A stretch of 64,000 bases of DNA from Nocardia goodfellowii (GTDB lineage: Bacteria > Actinomycetota > Actinomycetes > Mycobacteriales > Mycobacteriaceae), in NCBI RefSeq assembly GCF_017875645.1, contig NZ_JAGGMR010000001.1:1798001-1862000 (forward strand), read 5' to 3'. The translations under genes and the position numbers were made by a program. The notes under the pieces were generated by a model that ran no database searches, was not told the origin of the DNA, and saw only the letters and a list, made by a program, of their open reading frames with translations. Below, one piece after another: positions 53,538-61,744 of this stretch (its first letter is position 1; each line of letters starts with the position of its first letter).

Positions 53538-54329
53538 GTGACCGGGCCGATCGACCGGTCCCAGCGGTGGAACCGCCTGCTGGAGCTGCTGTCCGAATCC
53601 GGGCGACTGTCCGTGGAGGAGGCCGCCGAACGGCTGGGTGTGTCCCCGGCCACCGTGCGCCGCGACTTCACCGCGCTCGCCGAACAGCAGCTCGCCACCC
53701 GCACACACGGTGGCGTGGTCGCCACCTCGGTCGCCTACGACCTGCCCGCGCGCTACCGGCAGACCGGCGGCGAAGCCAAACAGCGCATCGCCGAGCACGC
53801 CGCGAGCCTGGTCGAGCCCTCCTCGGTGGTGGGGATCAACGGCGGTACCACCACCACCGCGGTGGCCCGCGCGCTCGCCGGCCGCACCGATCTCGCCGAA
53901 GCGGGCGGCGATCAGCTGACCATCGTCACCAACGCCCTCAATATCGCGGGGGAGATGGTGCTGCGGCCGCACCTGCGCACCATCTGCCTCGGCGGCGTCG
54001 CCCGGCGCGAATCCTATGAGCTGCACGGGCCGCTGGCCGAGCGCGCGCTGGCCGAATTACGTTTGGACGCATTGATTCTCGGAGTCAACGCGATCACCGC
54101 CGACGGCGGGGCGCAATGCCGTCACATCGACGAAGCGGGCGTCACCACCGAAATGGTGCGTCGCTCGCGGCAGGTCACGGTGGTGGCCACGGCCGACAAG
54201 CTGGAGCGCACCGCGCTGGCCCGCATCTGCGGACTGGATCAGGTCGACGTGCTGGTCACCGACACCGACGCCGATCCGGCGGCCGTAGCCGAGATCCGCG
54301 CCGCCGGAGTGCGCGTCGATCTGGTCTAG
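53538..54329 (+). CDS. DeoR/GlpR-family repressor, probable regulator of the sugar locus
   Basis: 263 residues. N-terminal helix-turn-helix LSVEEAAERLGVSPATVRRD and C-terminal DeoR sensor domain (INGGTTTTAVARAL; TNALNIAGEMVLRP; LILGVNAITADGGAQCRHID), which binds phosphorylated sugars. It would sense a pathway intermediate such as a tagatose phosphate, like AgaR. GTG 53538 follows GGAGCGG; the frame opens at 53481. Its stop shares CTAG with the convergent pnuC stop (54326-54329). Confidence 0.9.
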   Translation: MTGPIDRSQRWNRLLELLSESGRLSVEEAAERLGVSPATVRRDFTALAEQQLATRTHGGVVATSVAYDLPARYRQTGGEAKQRIAEHAASLVEPSSVVGINGGTTTTAVARALAGRTDLAEAGGDQLTIVTNALNIAGEMVLRPHLRTICLGGVARRESYELHGPLAERALAELRLDALILGVNAITADGGAQCRHIDEAGVTTEMVRRSRQVTVVATADKLERTALARICGLDQVDVLVTDTDADPAAVAEIRAAGVRVDLV

Positions 54330-55009
54330 CGCCGATGCGCTACCGGCTCCGGCGCGGGGCGCAGCGATCGCGCCCAGACGCTGAAACCCCACGCGACGAA
54401 CCCGGCGTAGACGATGTAGAGGAAGGCCGACGGGTAGTAGCCCGCCCGCAACAGCAGCGGCACGCCCACGATGTCGACCGCGATCCAGATCAACCAGAAC
54501 TCGGCCCACCCCCGCGCCATGCCATAGGTGGCCAGCACCGAACCCGTGAAGATCCACGCCTCGGCCCACGGCCCGTATGAGCCGAGCCACTCGAACAACT
54601 GCGAGAAGGCGGCCGTGCCGACCAGCATCGCCGCTACCAGCAGCCAGCGTTCCCGGGCCGTGGCCCAGCGCGGATCGACGCCCCGATGCTCCAGCCCGGT
54701 CTCGCGGGAGTGCCGGTACCACTGATACCAGCCGAACGCGCTGACCGCGATGAACATGAGCTGCCGCCCGGCCTGCCCCGCCAGGTTCAGTTGCTGCGGC
54801 GTATTGAAGATGCCGCCCACGAACACCGTGAACAGCAGCGTGTTGCCGGCGATGCCGACCGGCCAGGCCCACACCCGCCGCCGCATGCCGCCGACCGCCG
54901 AGGCCAGCCCGAACCCGTTGCCGATGACTTCGCGCCACAGGATCTCCGAGCCCGCGATGTGCAGTTTGGCGTCGAGTAGCGCGTATATCGGGTTCACGAA
55001 TAGATGCAA
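54326..55009 (-). CDS. pnuC: Nicotinamide riboside transporter PnuC
   Basis: 227 residues, PnuC family with seven or so membrane helices. It contains SEILWREVIGNGFGLASAVG, the conserved WPVGIAGNTLLF region, and ESWLIWIAVDIV-like AEFWLIWIAVDIVGVPLLLR. It imports nicotinamide riboside by facilitated diffusion for NAD salvage. It stands alone, next to xdhC, and no NadR or riboswitch signal was seen in the 45 bp upstream. Confidence 0.93.
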   Translation of the reverse strand: MHLFVNPIYALLDAKLHIAGSEILWREVIGNGFGLASAVGGMRRRVWAWPVGIAGNTLLFTVFVGGIFNTPQQLNLAGQAGRQLMFIAVSAFGWYQWYRHSRETGLEHRGVDPRWATARERWLLVAAMLVGTAAFSQLFEWLGSYGPWAEAWIFTGSVLATYGMARGWAEFWLIWIAVDIVGVPLLLRAGYYPSAFLYIVYAGFVAWGFSVWARSLRPAPEPVAHRR

Positions 55010-55054
55010 CCACGCCGAGGCCCGTCCTCGTCCCGGCCGTCGAGCGCGGGGGCG

Positions 55055-56104
55055 CTACAGGGCGGTGATGAAGGCCTGCTCCGCGGTATCGAAGGCGCGC
55101 TGGTCGGTGACCGGCGCGGTGCGCGGTGATCGGATCTGCCCGGTCCGGCCCGAGCGGGCGGCGAGCAGTTCGGCGGCGATGGACAACGCTGTCTCACCGG
55201 CGGTGCGGGCGCCCAGATCGAGTCCGGCGGGTGAGTGCATGGTGGCGAGCGTCTGTTCGTCGAAACCGCCCGCGCGGAGGTCCTCCATGCGGCGGGTGTG
55301 CGCGGCGTAGGTGCCGGCCGCGCCGAGATAGCCCAGTTCCGGCAGCCGCAAAGCGACGGTGAGCAACGGGATTTCGAACTTCGGATCACCGGATAACACG
55401 ACTATGGCTGTGCTGGAGTCGATTTCGCCCGCAGCGGCGAGCGTGTTCAAGTACCGGTGCGGCCAGTCCACCACGACCTCGGCGCCCGGGAAAGCTTCCG
55501 GGGTGGCGTAGGTTTCGCGGGAGTCGCAGATGGTTACCCGGTATCCGAGTAGTCGGGCCTGCGTGGTCAGGGCGGCGGCAGTAGCGTTGGCGCCGAAGAC
55601 GATCAGCCGCGGTGGCGGCGCGAAGGAGACCACGAACAGGTCCGAATCCGGCAGCGCCACCAGTTCGGTGTTGTGCCGCTTACCGGTGATCAGGTGCTGG
55701 CCGATCAGATCCGGATCCGGATTCCACACCACGGTGAACAGCGTCACCCGTCTGTGCGCCGCGATTTCGGCGGCGATGTTCGGGAATTCGGGGAAGTCGT
55801 GCCGGGAGAACGGCTCCACGAAGACGTCGACCATGCCGCCGGTACTCGAACCGGTCTCGCTGGCCGGGACGCCGAAGCGGTGCATACCCCGGGCGCCGGT
55901 GCGGGCGGCCTCGACGGCGGCCTGCTGCACGGTGTGCTCGACGATGCCGCCGAGCATCGAGCCGTACACGGCGCCGTTGGCATCCACCAGCAGGGAGGTG
56001 CCGACGGTAAGCGGCCCGGATCCGACGGTCCGGACGATGGTGGCCAAGCCCCCGGTCCGGCCGGAATGCCACACTCGCAAAAGGTCATCGATGATGTCGC
56101 GCAC
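55055..56104 (-). CDS. XdhC-family molybdenum enzyme maturation protein
   Basis: 349 residues. The N-terminal XdhC_CoxI domain (GGLATIVRTVGSGPLTVGTS; DANGAVYGSMLGGIVE) and a C-terminal Rossmann-like domain (PPRLIVFGANATAAALTTQA; VTICDSRETYATPEAFPGAE; VVDWPHRYL) are both present. XdhC proteins insert sulfurated molybdenum cofactor into xanthine dehydrogenase or related enzymes. No xanthine dehydrogenase gene is in the window, but the adjacent urate-degradation genes fit purine catabolism. Confidence 0.92.
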   Translation of the reverse strand: MRDIIDDLLRVWHSGRTGGLATIVRTVGSGPLTVGTSLLVDANGAVYGSMLGGIVEHTVQQAAVEAARTGARGMHRFGVPASETGSSTGGMVDVFVEPFSRHDFPEFPNIAAEIAAHRRVTLFTVVWNPDPDLIGQHLITGKRHNTELVALPDSDLFVVSFAPPPRLIVFGANATAAALTTQARLLGYRVTICDSRETYATPEAFPGAEVVVDWPHRYLNTLAAAGEIDSSTAIVVLSGDPKFEIPLLTVALRLPELGYLGAAGTYAAHTRRMEDLRAGGFDEQTLATMHSPAGLDLGARTAGETALSIAAELLAARSGRTGQIRSPRTAPVTDQRAFDTAEQAFITAL

Positions 56105-56107
56105 TGT

Positions 56108-56359
56108 CTAGCTCCGATCCACCCATGCGTCCGCTGGCGGGAAATCACGATCCATTCCCGTCACCAAATCGTCGCACGTGACGCACACCATATCTGGTGT
56201 AGCGCCGGAATAGGTGCGCGGTCCCGAATCTGTACTCACCGCAGAGGTTATCGAGGTCCAGCCATTGTGCGTGAGCACAATGGCTCGCCCGGATGTGTTG
56301 TGAAACACGGTGTAGGAGCGCGTCTGGCGGGCGCGGTCCGAGGGGCGGGGTGCGGCCAT
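56108..56359 (-). CDS. Possible small protein
   Basis: An 83-residue frame without known domain (RSYTVFHNTSGRAIVLTHNG; CVTCDDLVTGMDRDFPPADA), directly upstream of xdhC on the same strand (3-bp gap). TACCGT lies 7 nt before the ATG, which could give a leaderless transcript. Coding character is moderate; it may be a leader gene of the xdhC operon or spurious. Confidence 0.4.
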   Translation of the reverse strand: MAAPRPSDRARQTRSYTVFHNTSGRAIVLTHNGWTSITSAVSTDSGPRTYSGATPDMVCVTCDDLVTGMDRDFPPADAWVDRS

Positions 56360-56495
56360 GGCACATACGGTAGTCCGAGTGCTATGGCCGCCGGGTTACC
56401 GAAAGCCGAAACATTAACGCGATATTTCGAAACCACGGGTGTGATTCGGCGCCGGTCGACTGGCGGCCGGGCGGGGTCTGCTCGATGCTGGACCG

Positions 56496-56996
56496 ATGAC
56501 GGACGAGAGTGGTCTCGCGGGATTGAACGCGCTGCCCGGACCGGCGGCGACGCAGGCATTGCTCACCTGTTGCTCTTCTCCGGAGTGGGCCCGCGTCCTG
56601 GTTGCCGCCCGGCCCTATGCGAGCGACGCGGAATTGTTCGCGACCGCCGATTCCGTCTTGGCGGCATTACCGGAATCGGAGATCGATCAGGCGCTCGCGG
56701 GGCATCCGAGAATCGGCGCGCGGCCGGATTCCGCCGCCTCGGCACGGGAACAGGCCGGGGTGGCCGATGCCGCGGATACGGTGCGGGTGGCGCTGGAAGA
56801 AGGCAATCGGGCATATGAGGAGAAATTCGGTCATATCTATCTGGTGTGCGCGACGGGCAAATCCGGCCCGGAATTGCTCGATATTCTGACCGCCCGGCTC
56901 GGCAACGATCCGGCGACCGAAAGGCAGGTCATGCGAACCGAATTGGCGAAGATCAACCGAATCAGGCTGGCACGCTTGCTGGGCGGTAACGCATGA
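56496..56996 (+). CDS. uraD: 2-oxo-4-hydroxy-4-carboxy-5-ureidoimidazoline (OHCU) decarboxylase
   Basis: 166 residues. The catalytic His is in ALAGHPRIGARPD, with EQAGVADAADTVRVALEEGN and EKFGHIYLVCATGKSGPELL (closing arm with the FGxxF/IY pattern) further on. It makes S-allantoin from OHCU, the third step after urate oxidase and HIU hydrolase. First gene of uraD-uraH-uox; overlaps uraH by ATGA (56993-56996). Confidence 0.93.
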   Translation: MTDESGLAGLNALPGPAATQALLTCCSSPEWARVLVAARPYASDAELFATADSVLAALPESEIDQALAGHPRIGARPDSAASAREQAGVADAADTVRVALEEGNRAYEEKFGHIYLVCATGKSGPELLDILTARLGNDPATERQVMRTELAKINRIRLARLLGGNA

Positions 56997-57310
56997 GCAC
57001 GCTGAGTACCCACGTGCTCGACGCGGTGCGCGGGGTTCCGGCCGCCGGGGTCGGGGTCGCGCTGCATGCCGGCGCCGATCAGCTCGACTCGGCCACCACC
57101 GACTCCGACGGGCGCATCGGCAAGCTGGGTTCGGACCTGGCCCCGGGGACCTACCGGCTGGTGTTCGACACCGGCACCTACTTCGCCGCGCAGCGGGTGG
57201 ACGCGTTCTTTCCCGAGGTCACCATCGCCTTCGTCGTCACCGCCGAGCGGCACTATCACGTTCCACTGTTGCTGTCGCCGTTCGCGTTCTCCACCTATCG
57301 AGGGAGCTGA
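56993..57310 (+). CDS. uraH: 5-hydroxyisourate hydrolase (transthyretin-like)
   Basis: 105 residues. The N-terminal STHVLDAVRGVPAAGVGVAL holds the active-site His, RLVFDTGTYFA the middle signature, and YRGS at the C-terminus is the invariant family ending. It hydrolyses 5-hydroxyisourate to OHCU. Overlapping uraD and 2 bp from uox, so the three are one translational unit. Confidence 0.95.
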   Translation: MSTLSTHVLDAVRGVPAAGVGVALHAGADQLDSATTDSDGRIGKLGSDLAPGTYRLVFDTGTYFAAQRVDAFFPEVTIAFVVTAERHYHVPLLLSPFAFSTYRGS

Positions 57311-57312
57311 CC

Positions 57313-58218
57313 ATGGAACTGACCGGACCGATCACGCTGTCCGACAACCGATACGGCAAGGCCGAGAATCGCGTCGTCCGGGTGTACCGGGACAGCGCCC
57401 GCCACGAGATCCGCGACGTGAACGTCTCCACGGTGCTGCGTGGTGACTTCGCCGCCGCCTACACCGTCGGCGACCAGACGAAGGTGCTGCCCACCGATAC
57501 CCAGAAGCAGACCGCCTACGCCTACGCCAAAATCGCCGGGCCGCAGCCGATCGAGGATTACGGGCTGGCCTTGGCCCGGCACTTCGTGGACCGGACGGAC
57601 CCGGTGCACAGCGCCCGCATCGAGATCGAAGAGTATGCCTGGCAACGTGTTTCGGTGAACGGCGGGCCGCACGACCATGCTTGGACCCGGCAGGGGCCGG
57701 AGGTGCGCACCGCCACGATCACGGTGGCGGGCAAGGATGCCGGACAGCGGGACTGGGTCATCGGCGGTGTCAAGGATCTGGTGCTGTTGAAGTCGACCGG
57801 TTCGGAGTTCGCGGATTTCCTGGTCGACGAGTTCACCGTCCTGGAGCCCACCGCCGATCGCATGCTCGCGACTTCGCTCGACGCGCAATGGCGTTTCGCG
57901 ACGGTGCGGGGGATCGACTGGGATGCCGCGTACGCCGGGATCCGGCAGCGCATGATCGAAGTCTTCGCCACGCGGCACTCGAAAGCGTTGCAGCAGACGC
58001 TGTTCGAGATGGGCAAGGCCGCGCTGGAGGCATACCCGTGTCTGGCCGAGGTGCGTCTGGCCGCGCCCAACAAACATCACTTCGACTACGACCTGGGCCG
58101 TTTCGGTATCGAGAACCGGGGCGAGGTCTACCACGCGGCCGATCGGCCCTACGGCCTCATCCATGCCACGGTCGCGCGCGCCGACGCCCCCGACCCGGGA
58201 CCCGCCTGGACGGCGTGA
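57313..58218 (+). CDS. uox: Urate oxidase (uricase)
   Basis: 301 residues, cofactorless uricase with two T-fold repeats. The catalytic Lys and Thr regions are DNRYGKAENRVVRVYRD and KVLPTDTQKQTAYAYAK; the FADF-like LLKSTGSEFADFLVDEFTVL and NKHHFDYDLGRFG complete the signature. It oxidises urate with O2 to 5-hydroxyisourate and H2O2. Last gene of the operon, convergent with a TetR gene 4 bp away. Confidence 0.96.
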   Translation: MELTGPITLSDNRYGKAENRVVRVYRDSARHEIRDVNVSTVLRGDFAAAYTVGDQTKVLPTDTQKQTAYAYAKIAGPQPIEDYGLALARHFVDRTDPVHSARIEIEEYAWQRVSVNGGPHDHAWTRQGPEVRTATITVAGKDAGQRDWVIGGVKDLVLLKSTGSEFADFLVDEFTVLEPTADRMLATSLDAQWRFATVRGIDWDAAYAGIRQRMIEVFATRHSKALQQTLFEMGKAALEAYPCLAEVRLAAPNKHHFDYDLGRFGIENRGEVYHAADRPYGLIHATVARADAPDPGPAWTA

Positions 58219-58222
58219 GCGG

Positions 58223-58840
58223 CTATTTCGCGGTGTCGCGGACCAATCCGGTGCACGCTTGAATGATGTTCTGCACCAGCTCCGGCGCGGTGGTGCCCAG
58301 CAGCCCGGCTCGCTTCTCCAGCTGACCGTCCAACCACAGCGAGGCCAGCCCGTGCGCGATGCCCCACCAGGCGACGGACACGGTGTCCGCCCGCTCCGCG
58401 GCGATCAGACCCGAGGCCACGCAGTCGCCGATCGTCGCGGCCAGGACATCGAAGGCGGCCTCGCCCGCGACCGTGGCGTCGGGGTGCTTCTCGGGCTGGG
58501 ACAACTCCGGGCGGAACATCAGCCGGAAATAGGCGGGCTGCTCGCGGGCGAACCGCACATAAGCCTCGGCGAGGGCGGTCAGTGCCGCGAGCGGCGACTC
58601 GGCCGCGGCTCGGGCGGCGGCGAGTTCGGTGCCGAGTCGCTGAAAGCCGTTGGCGGACAAGGCCGCGAGCAGGCCGGCCCGATCGGCGAAATGGTGATAG
58701 GGCGCGCCGGTACTGACGCCCGCCTCCCGGGCCACCCGGCGCAGGCTCACCGCCGCGATGCCCTCGGTCTCGATCAGGCGCAGGCAGGCGTCCATCAGCG
58801 CGTCGCGCAGGGCGCCGTGGTGGTAGCTGGTCCGCGTCAC
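58223..58840 (-). CDS. TetR-family regulator
   Basis: 205 residues. Helix-turn-helix in AVSLRRVAREAGVSTGAPYH, ahead of a TetR_C_33-like ligand domain (ARAAAESPLAALTALAEAYV). GTG 58840 gives the normal N-terminus (TRTSYHHGALRDALMDACLR); TACGCT just upstream suggests a leaderless message. The frame remains open to 59365, which overlaps the divergent reductase and is not used. It probably represses that reductase through the palindrome at 58877-58911. Confidence 0.9.
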   Translation of the reverse strand: MTRTSYHHGALRDALMDACLRLIETEGIAAVSLRRVAREAGVSTGAPYHHFADRAGLLAALSANGFQRLGTELAAARAAAESPLAALTALAEAYVRFAREQPAYFRLMFRPELSQPEKHPDATVAGEAAFDVLAATIGDCVASGLIAAERADTVSVAWWGIAHGLASLWLDGQLEKRAGLLGTTAPELVQNIIQACTGLVRDTAK

Positions 58841-58864
58841 CCTCCGAGCGTAGGCGACGACCAC

Positions 58865-58911
58865 TGGACGTCCAATCTGAACAGTGCTTAAATTATCTAA
58901 GCGGCGCTCAG
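58865..58911. promoter_or_regulatory. Palindromes between TetR and the reductase gene
   Basis: CTGANCNNNGCTTA-N7-TAAGC... (58877-58911) is a 14-7-14 inverted repeat with 10 of 14 pairs matching, and TGGACGTCCA (58865-58874) is a perfect 10-bp palindrome beside it. Both lie in the 100-bp divergent gap. Confidence 0.55.
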
Positions 58912-58940
58912 ATGGAGCCCGCCGGAATGGATGGGACATC

Positions 58941-60005
58941 ATGGGCACACAGGTATTGGTCACCGGCGCAACCGGTTTCGTGGCCGGCCACGTCATCACC
59001 GAATTGCTGGAACACGGATACGCGGTCCGGGCGACGGTGCGCGACCTGGCCGCGACGGCCAAGCGGGCACATCTGGTCGAGGCCGCCGCGCGGATCGGCG
59101 GCGAGCTGGAATTCGTCGCCGCCGACCTGGACCGGGATTCCGGCTGGGCCGCCGCGGTGGCCGGCTGCGCGACCGTCCTGCACGTCGCCTCGCCGTTCCC
59201 CGCCGCGCCGCCGGAGGACGAACAAGAACTGATCACCACCGCGGTGGACGGCACGTTGCGGGTGCTGCGCGCGGCAGCCGCGAGCGGAACCGTGCGCCGG
59301 GTGGTGCTCACCTCGTCGATCGCGGCCATCGCGCACGGCCACGCCGACCACGGCGTGGTGCGCACCGAGGCGGACTGGTCGATCGTGGCGAAGTGCGCTT
59401 CGTATCAGAAGAGCAAGACCCTCGCCGAACGCGCGGCCTGGGACTTCGCCGCCGCCCTGCCCGCCGATCAGCGCTTCGACCTCGTCGTGGTGAACCCGGG
59501 CATGGTGCTGGGTCCGGTGCAGTCCGCGAACACCAGCACCTCGCACGAACCGGTGCGCCGCCTGCTTTCCGGCGCGGTCCCGGGTGCGCCACGAGTCGGG
59601 TGGTCCGTGGTCGACGTGCGTGACCTGGCCGTGCTGCACCGGCTGGCCATGGAGGTGCCCGAAGCGGCGGGCAACCGCTATGTGGCGGCGGGCGAACATG
59701 TCTGGATGCGCGATATGGGGCGCATGCTCGCGGCCGAATTCGGCCCGCGCGGCTACCGCGTCCCCACCCGAGCGCTGCCGGATCTCCTCGTGCGCGCCGT
59801 CGCCGTGTTCGACAAGGGTGTCCGCCTGACGCTGCCGACGCTGGGCGTAGCGGAACTGCTCAGCTCGGAGAAGGCGCGGCGCGAACTCGGCTGGACCATG
59901 CGCCCGCCCCGGGAATCGGTGCTCGATACCGCGGAGAGCCTGATCCAGCACGGAATCGTCGGCGGTCCGCGCCGCGCCGCCCGCCCGGTCGCCGCTACCG
60001 CGTAA
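58941..60005 (+). CDS. NAD(P)-dependent epimerase/dihydroflavonol-reductase-like protein
   Basis: 354 residues, extended SDR. The N-terminus MGTQVLVTGATGFVAGHVIT binds NADP, and the catalytic Tyr-Lys is in KCASYQKSKTLAERAAWDFA; LVVVNPGMVLGPVQSANTST is typical of cinnamoyl-CoA/DFR-type reductases. It may reduce an aldehyde or ketone; the substrate is unknown. GGATGGGA precedes the ATG. Followed after 11 bp by a repeat-containing small membrane protein. Confidence 0.9.
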   Translation: MGTQVLVTGATGFVAGHVITELLEHGYAVRATVRDLAATAKRAHLVEAAARIGGELEFVAADLDRDSGWAAAVAGCATVLHVASPFPAAPPEDEQELITTAVDGTLRVLRAAAASGTVRRVVLTSSIAAIAHGHADHGVVRTEADWSIVAKCASYQKSKTLAERAAWDFAAALPADQRFDLVVVNPGMVLGPVQSANTSTSHEPVRRLLSGAVPGAPRVGWSVVDVRDLAVLHRLAMEVPEAAGNRYVAAGEHVWMRDMGRMLAAEFGPRGYRVPTRALPDLLVRAVAVFDKGVRLTLPTLGVAELLSSEKARRELGWTMRPPRESVLDTAESLIQHGIVGGPRRAARPVAATA

Positions 60006-60016
60006 GGAGCTCGGAA

Positions 60017-60352
60017 ATGCTGATAGCGACACTGATCGTCACCACGATCGCGCTCGTCCGCCGCCGGTTCGCTCGAAAGACCGGCAAGGATATGCCGACG
60101 GCCGGACCGCGACCGGGCACGGACATATCGGGAACTGGACAGCGGCTGGACATGAACATATCGGGGACTGGACAGCGGCCGGGCATGAACATGCTGGGGA
60201 CTGGACGGCGACCAGGCAAGGACACGCCAACGGCGCGACGGCGGCCGCTGCGGAAATCTGGTCCGATCCTGCGCCGCCCCGCACCGGTGCTCGCCACCGC
60301 TGCCACCTTGGCGGTCCTCGGTGCGGGCGGCGGCGTGTTGATGCAGTGCTGA
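60017..60352 (+). CDS. Small membrane protein with 11-residue tandem repeats
   Basis: 111 residues. A hydrophobic N-terminus (MLIATLIVTTIALV), a basic middle and a hydrophobic C-terminus (PVLATAATLAVLGAGGGVLM) enclose five 11-residue units, the best being ISGTGQRLDMN, ISGTGQRPGMN and MLGTGRRPGKD. AAGGAG at 60003-60008 overlaps the upstream stop, favouring translation. Ends in Cys (MQC). I do not recognise it; the middle may be an expanded linker of a shorter ancestor. Confidence 0.5.
   Translation: MLIATLIVTTIALVRRRFARKTGKDMPTAGPRPGTDISGTGQRLDMNISGTGQRPGMNMLGTGRRPGKDTPTARRRPLRKSGPILRRPAPVLATAATLAVLGAGGGVLMQC
60123..60221. repeat. 33-bp tandem repeat in the small membrane protein gene
   Basis: Three units at 60123-60155, 60156-60188 and 60189-60221 with a shared core CGGGNACTGGACAGCGGC; degenerate copies flank them. 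The period is 33 bp, so the frame is kept. Confidence 0.85.
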
Positions 60353-60490
60353 GCGCAGCCGCACACCTGGCATCGGATGGGTCGCCCCCGCGCCGGGGAA
60401 CGCCATCCGGAATGCTTGCGGGGTACGGCCGGACGGGTCGCCGCTGACGGCGACCCGGATCCGGCGCGCAATGCGAGAAGGAGAGCAAGG

Positions 60491-61726
60491 GTGACGTCCA
60501 CACGGTTGCCGGAAAATGTCCGGGCCAGGATCGAGTCGATGCTCGATTCCGTCGACGCCGAACTGCATGCCCATTACCCCGGTCCGGATAGCCGTGATCA
60601 GCCGATTCATACCGCTTATGTCGGTGCTGATCGGGTGACCGTCGAGACACCGAAGGAATGGGGTGCGGCTGCTGTCGAGTTGCTCGATAGCCAGCGGGCA
60701 TTGCTGTCCGAGCTCGACACCACCGACTCCCTGGACGCCGTGCGGGCCCGGCTGGAGCGGGAACCGATCCAGGACATGCGGATCGATTTCGAGGACGGCT
60801 ACGGATTCCGCAGCGACGCCGAGGAGGACGCGGCGGCCGCCAACGCCGGCGCGGTCCTGGCGGCTTGGGGGTCGGCGGCCGCCGAGGCGGGTGCGGACCT
60901 CGGCGGGCCCGGCAGTTTCGGTCTGCGGATGAAGGGTCTCGCGGGTAATGAGCGCCGTCGCGCGCTGCGCACCCTGGAGTTGGTGCTGGACGGCATGGGC
61001 GGGGTGCCCGACGGATTCGTGTTCACGGTGCCCAAGATCCGGTCCGCCGGGCAGGCGGCCGCGCTGGCGGCCATGTGCGAGGGCATCGAACGGGGCTCCG
61101 GCCTGGCCGAGGGCACGCTGCGGTTCGAACTGCAGATCGAGAGCCCGCAGGCGATCATCGCCGCCGACGGCACCGCTCCGATCGCCAAGATGATCGCCGC
61201 CTCCGGCCACCGGTGCAGCGGACTGCATTTCGGTACCTACGACTACACCGCTGCCTGCGGCGTCGCGGCCACCGATCAGGCCCTCGACCACCCGGCCGCC
61301 GATTTCGCCAAGTCGGTGATGCAGGTCGCGGCGGCGCAAACCGGTGTGTGGGTGTGTGACGGTTCCACCCAGATCGTGCCGGACGGCGATCCGGAATTCG
61401 CCCTCCGCAACCATCATCGGCTGGTCGGGCGGGCCCTGACCCGCGGCTACTACCAGGGCTGGGACATGCACCCGGCGCACCTGGTCACTCGCTGGCTGGC
61501 CACCTACGACTTCTTCCGCAAGGCCATCGACGTGGCCGTGCCCCGGCTGGAGGCCTACCTGGACCGCCGCTCCGGCGGCGTCATGGACGAACCGGCCACC
61601 GCGGAAGCCTTGGCGGCCACCGTGTTACGCGGCCTGAGCTGCGGCGCCCGCACCGCGGGCGAACTGCCCGCGCAGCTGACGCCGGAGGTGCTGCGCGCGC
61701 TGGTCGCCCGCCGGCCCCTGTCCTGA
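60491..61726 (+). CDS. HpcH/HpaI-like (DUF6986) lyase/synthase in the purine cluster
   Basis: 411 residues. The TIM-barrel metal motifs of the HpcH/HpaI/CitE and malate-synthase-like group are visible: MRIDFEDGYGFRSDAEEDAA, RFELQIESPQAIIAADGTA (metal Glu) and CSGLHFGTYDYTAACGVAAT (metal Asp), with DMHPAHLVTRWLATYDFFRK near the end. DUF6986 members recur in urate/allantoin clusters. A role on glyoxylate or ureidoglycolate is possible (inference). GTG 60491 follows GGAGAGCAAGG. Followed by allantoicase after 18 bp. Confidence 0.8.
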   Translation: MTSTRLPENVRARIESMLDSVDAELHAHYPGPDSRDQPIHTAYVGADRVTVETPKEWGAAAVELLDSQRALLSELDTTDSLDAVRARLEREPIQDMRIDFEDGYGFRSDAEEDAAAANAGAVLAAWGSAAAEAGADLGGPGSFGLRMKGLAGNERRRALRTLELVLDGMGGVPDGFVFTVPKIRSAGQAAALAAMCEGIERGSGLAEGTLRFELQIESPQAIIAADGTAPIAKMIAASGHRCSGLHFGTYDYTAACGVAATDQALDHPAADFAKSVMQVAAAQTGVWVCDGSTQIVPDGDPEFALRNHHRLVGRALTRGYYQGWDMHPAHLVTRWLATYDFFRKAIDVAVPRLEAYLDRRSGGVMDEPATAEALAATVLRGLSCGARTAGELPAQLTPEVLRALVARRPLS

Positions 61727-61744
61727 TTCCACCCGGAAGGCACG

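Noticed and set aside
56395-56433. GlnR-like words (GTTAC and two GAAAC) before uraD
   Set aside because: Spacings are 8 and 16 bp instead of the 6-bp pattern, so the match is probably chance.
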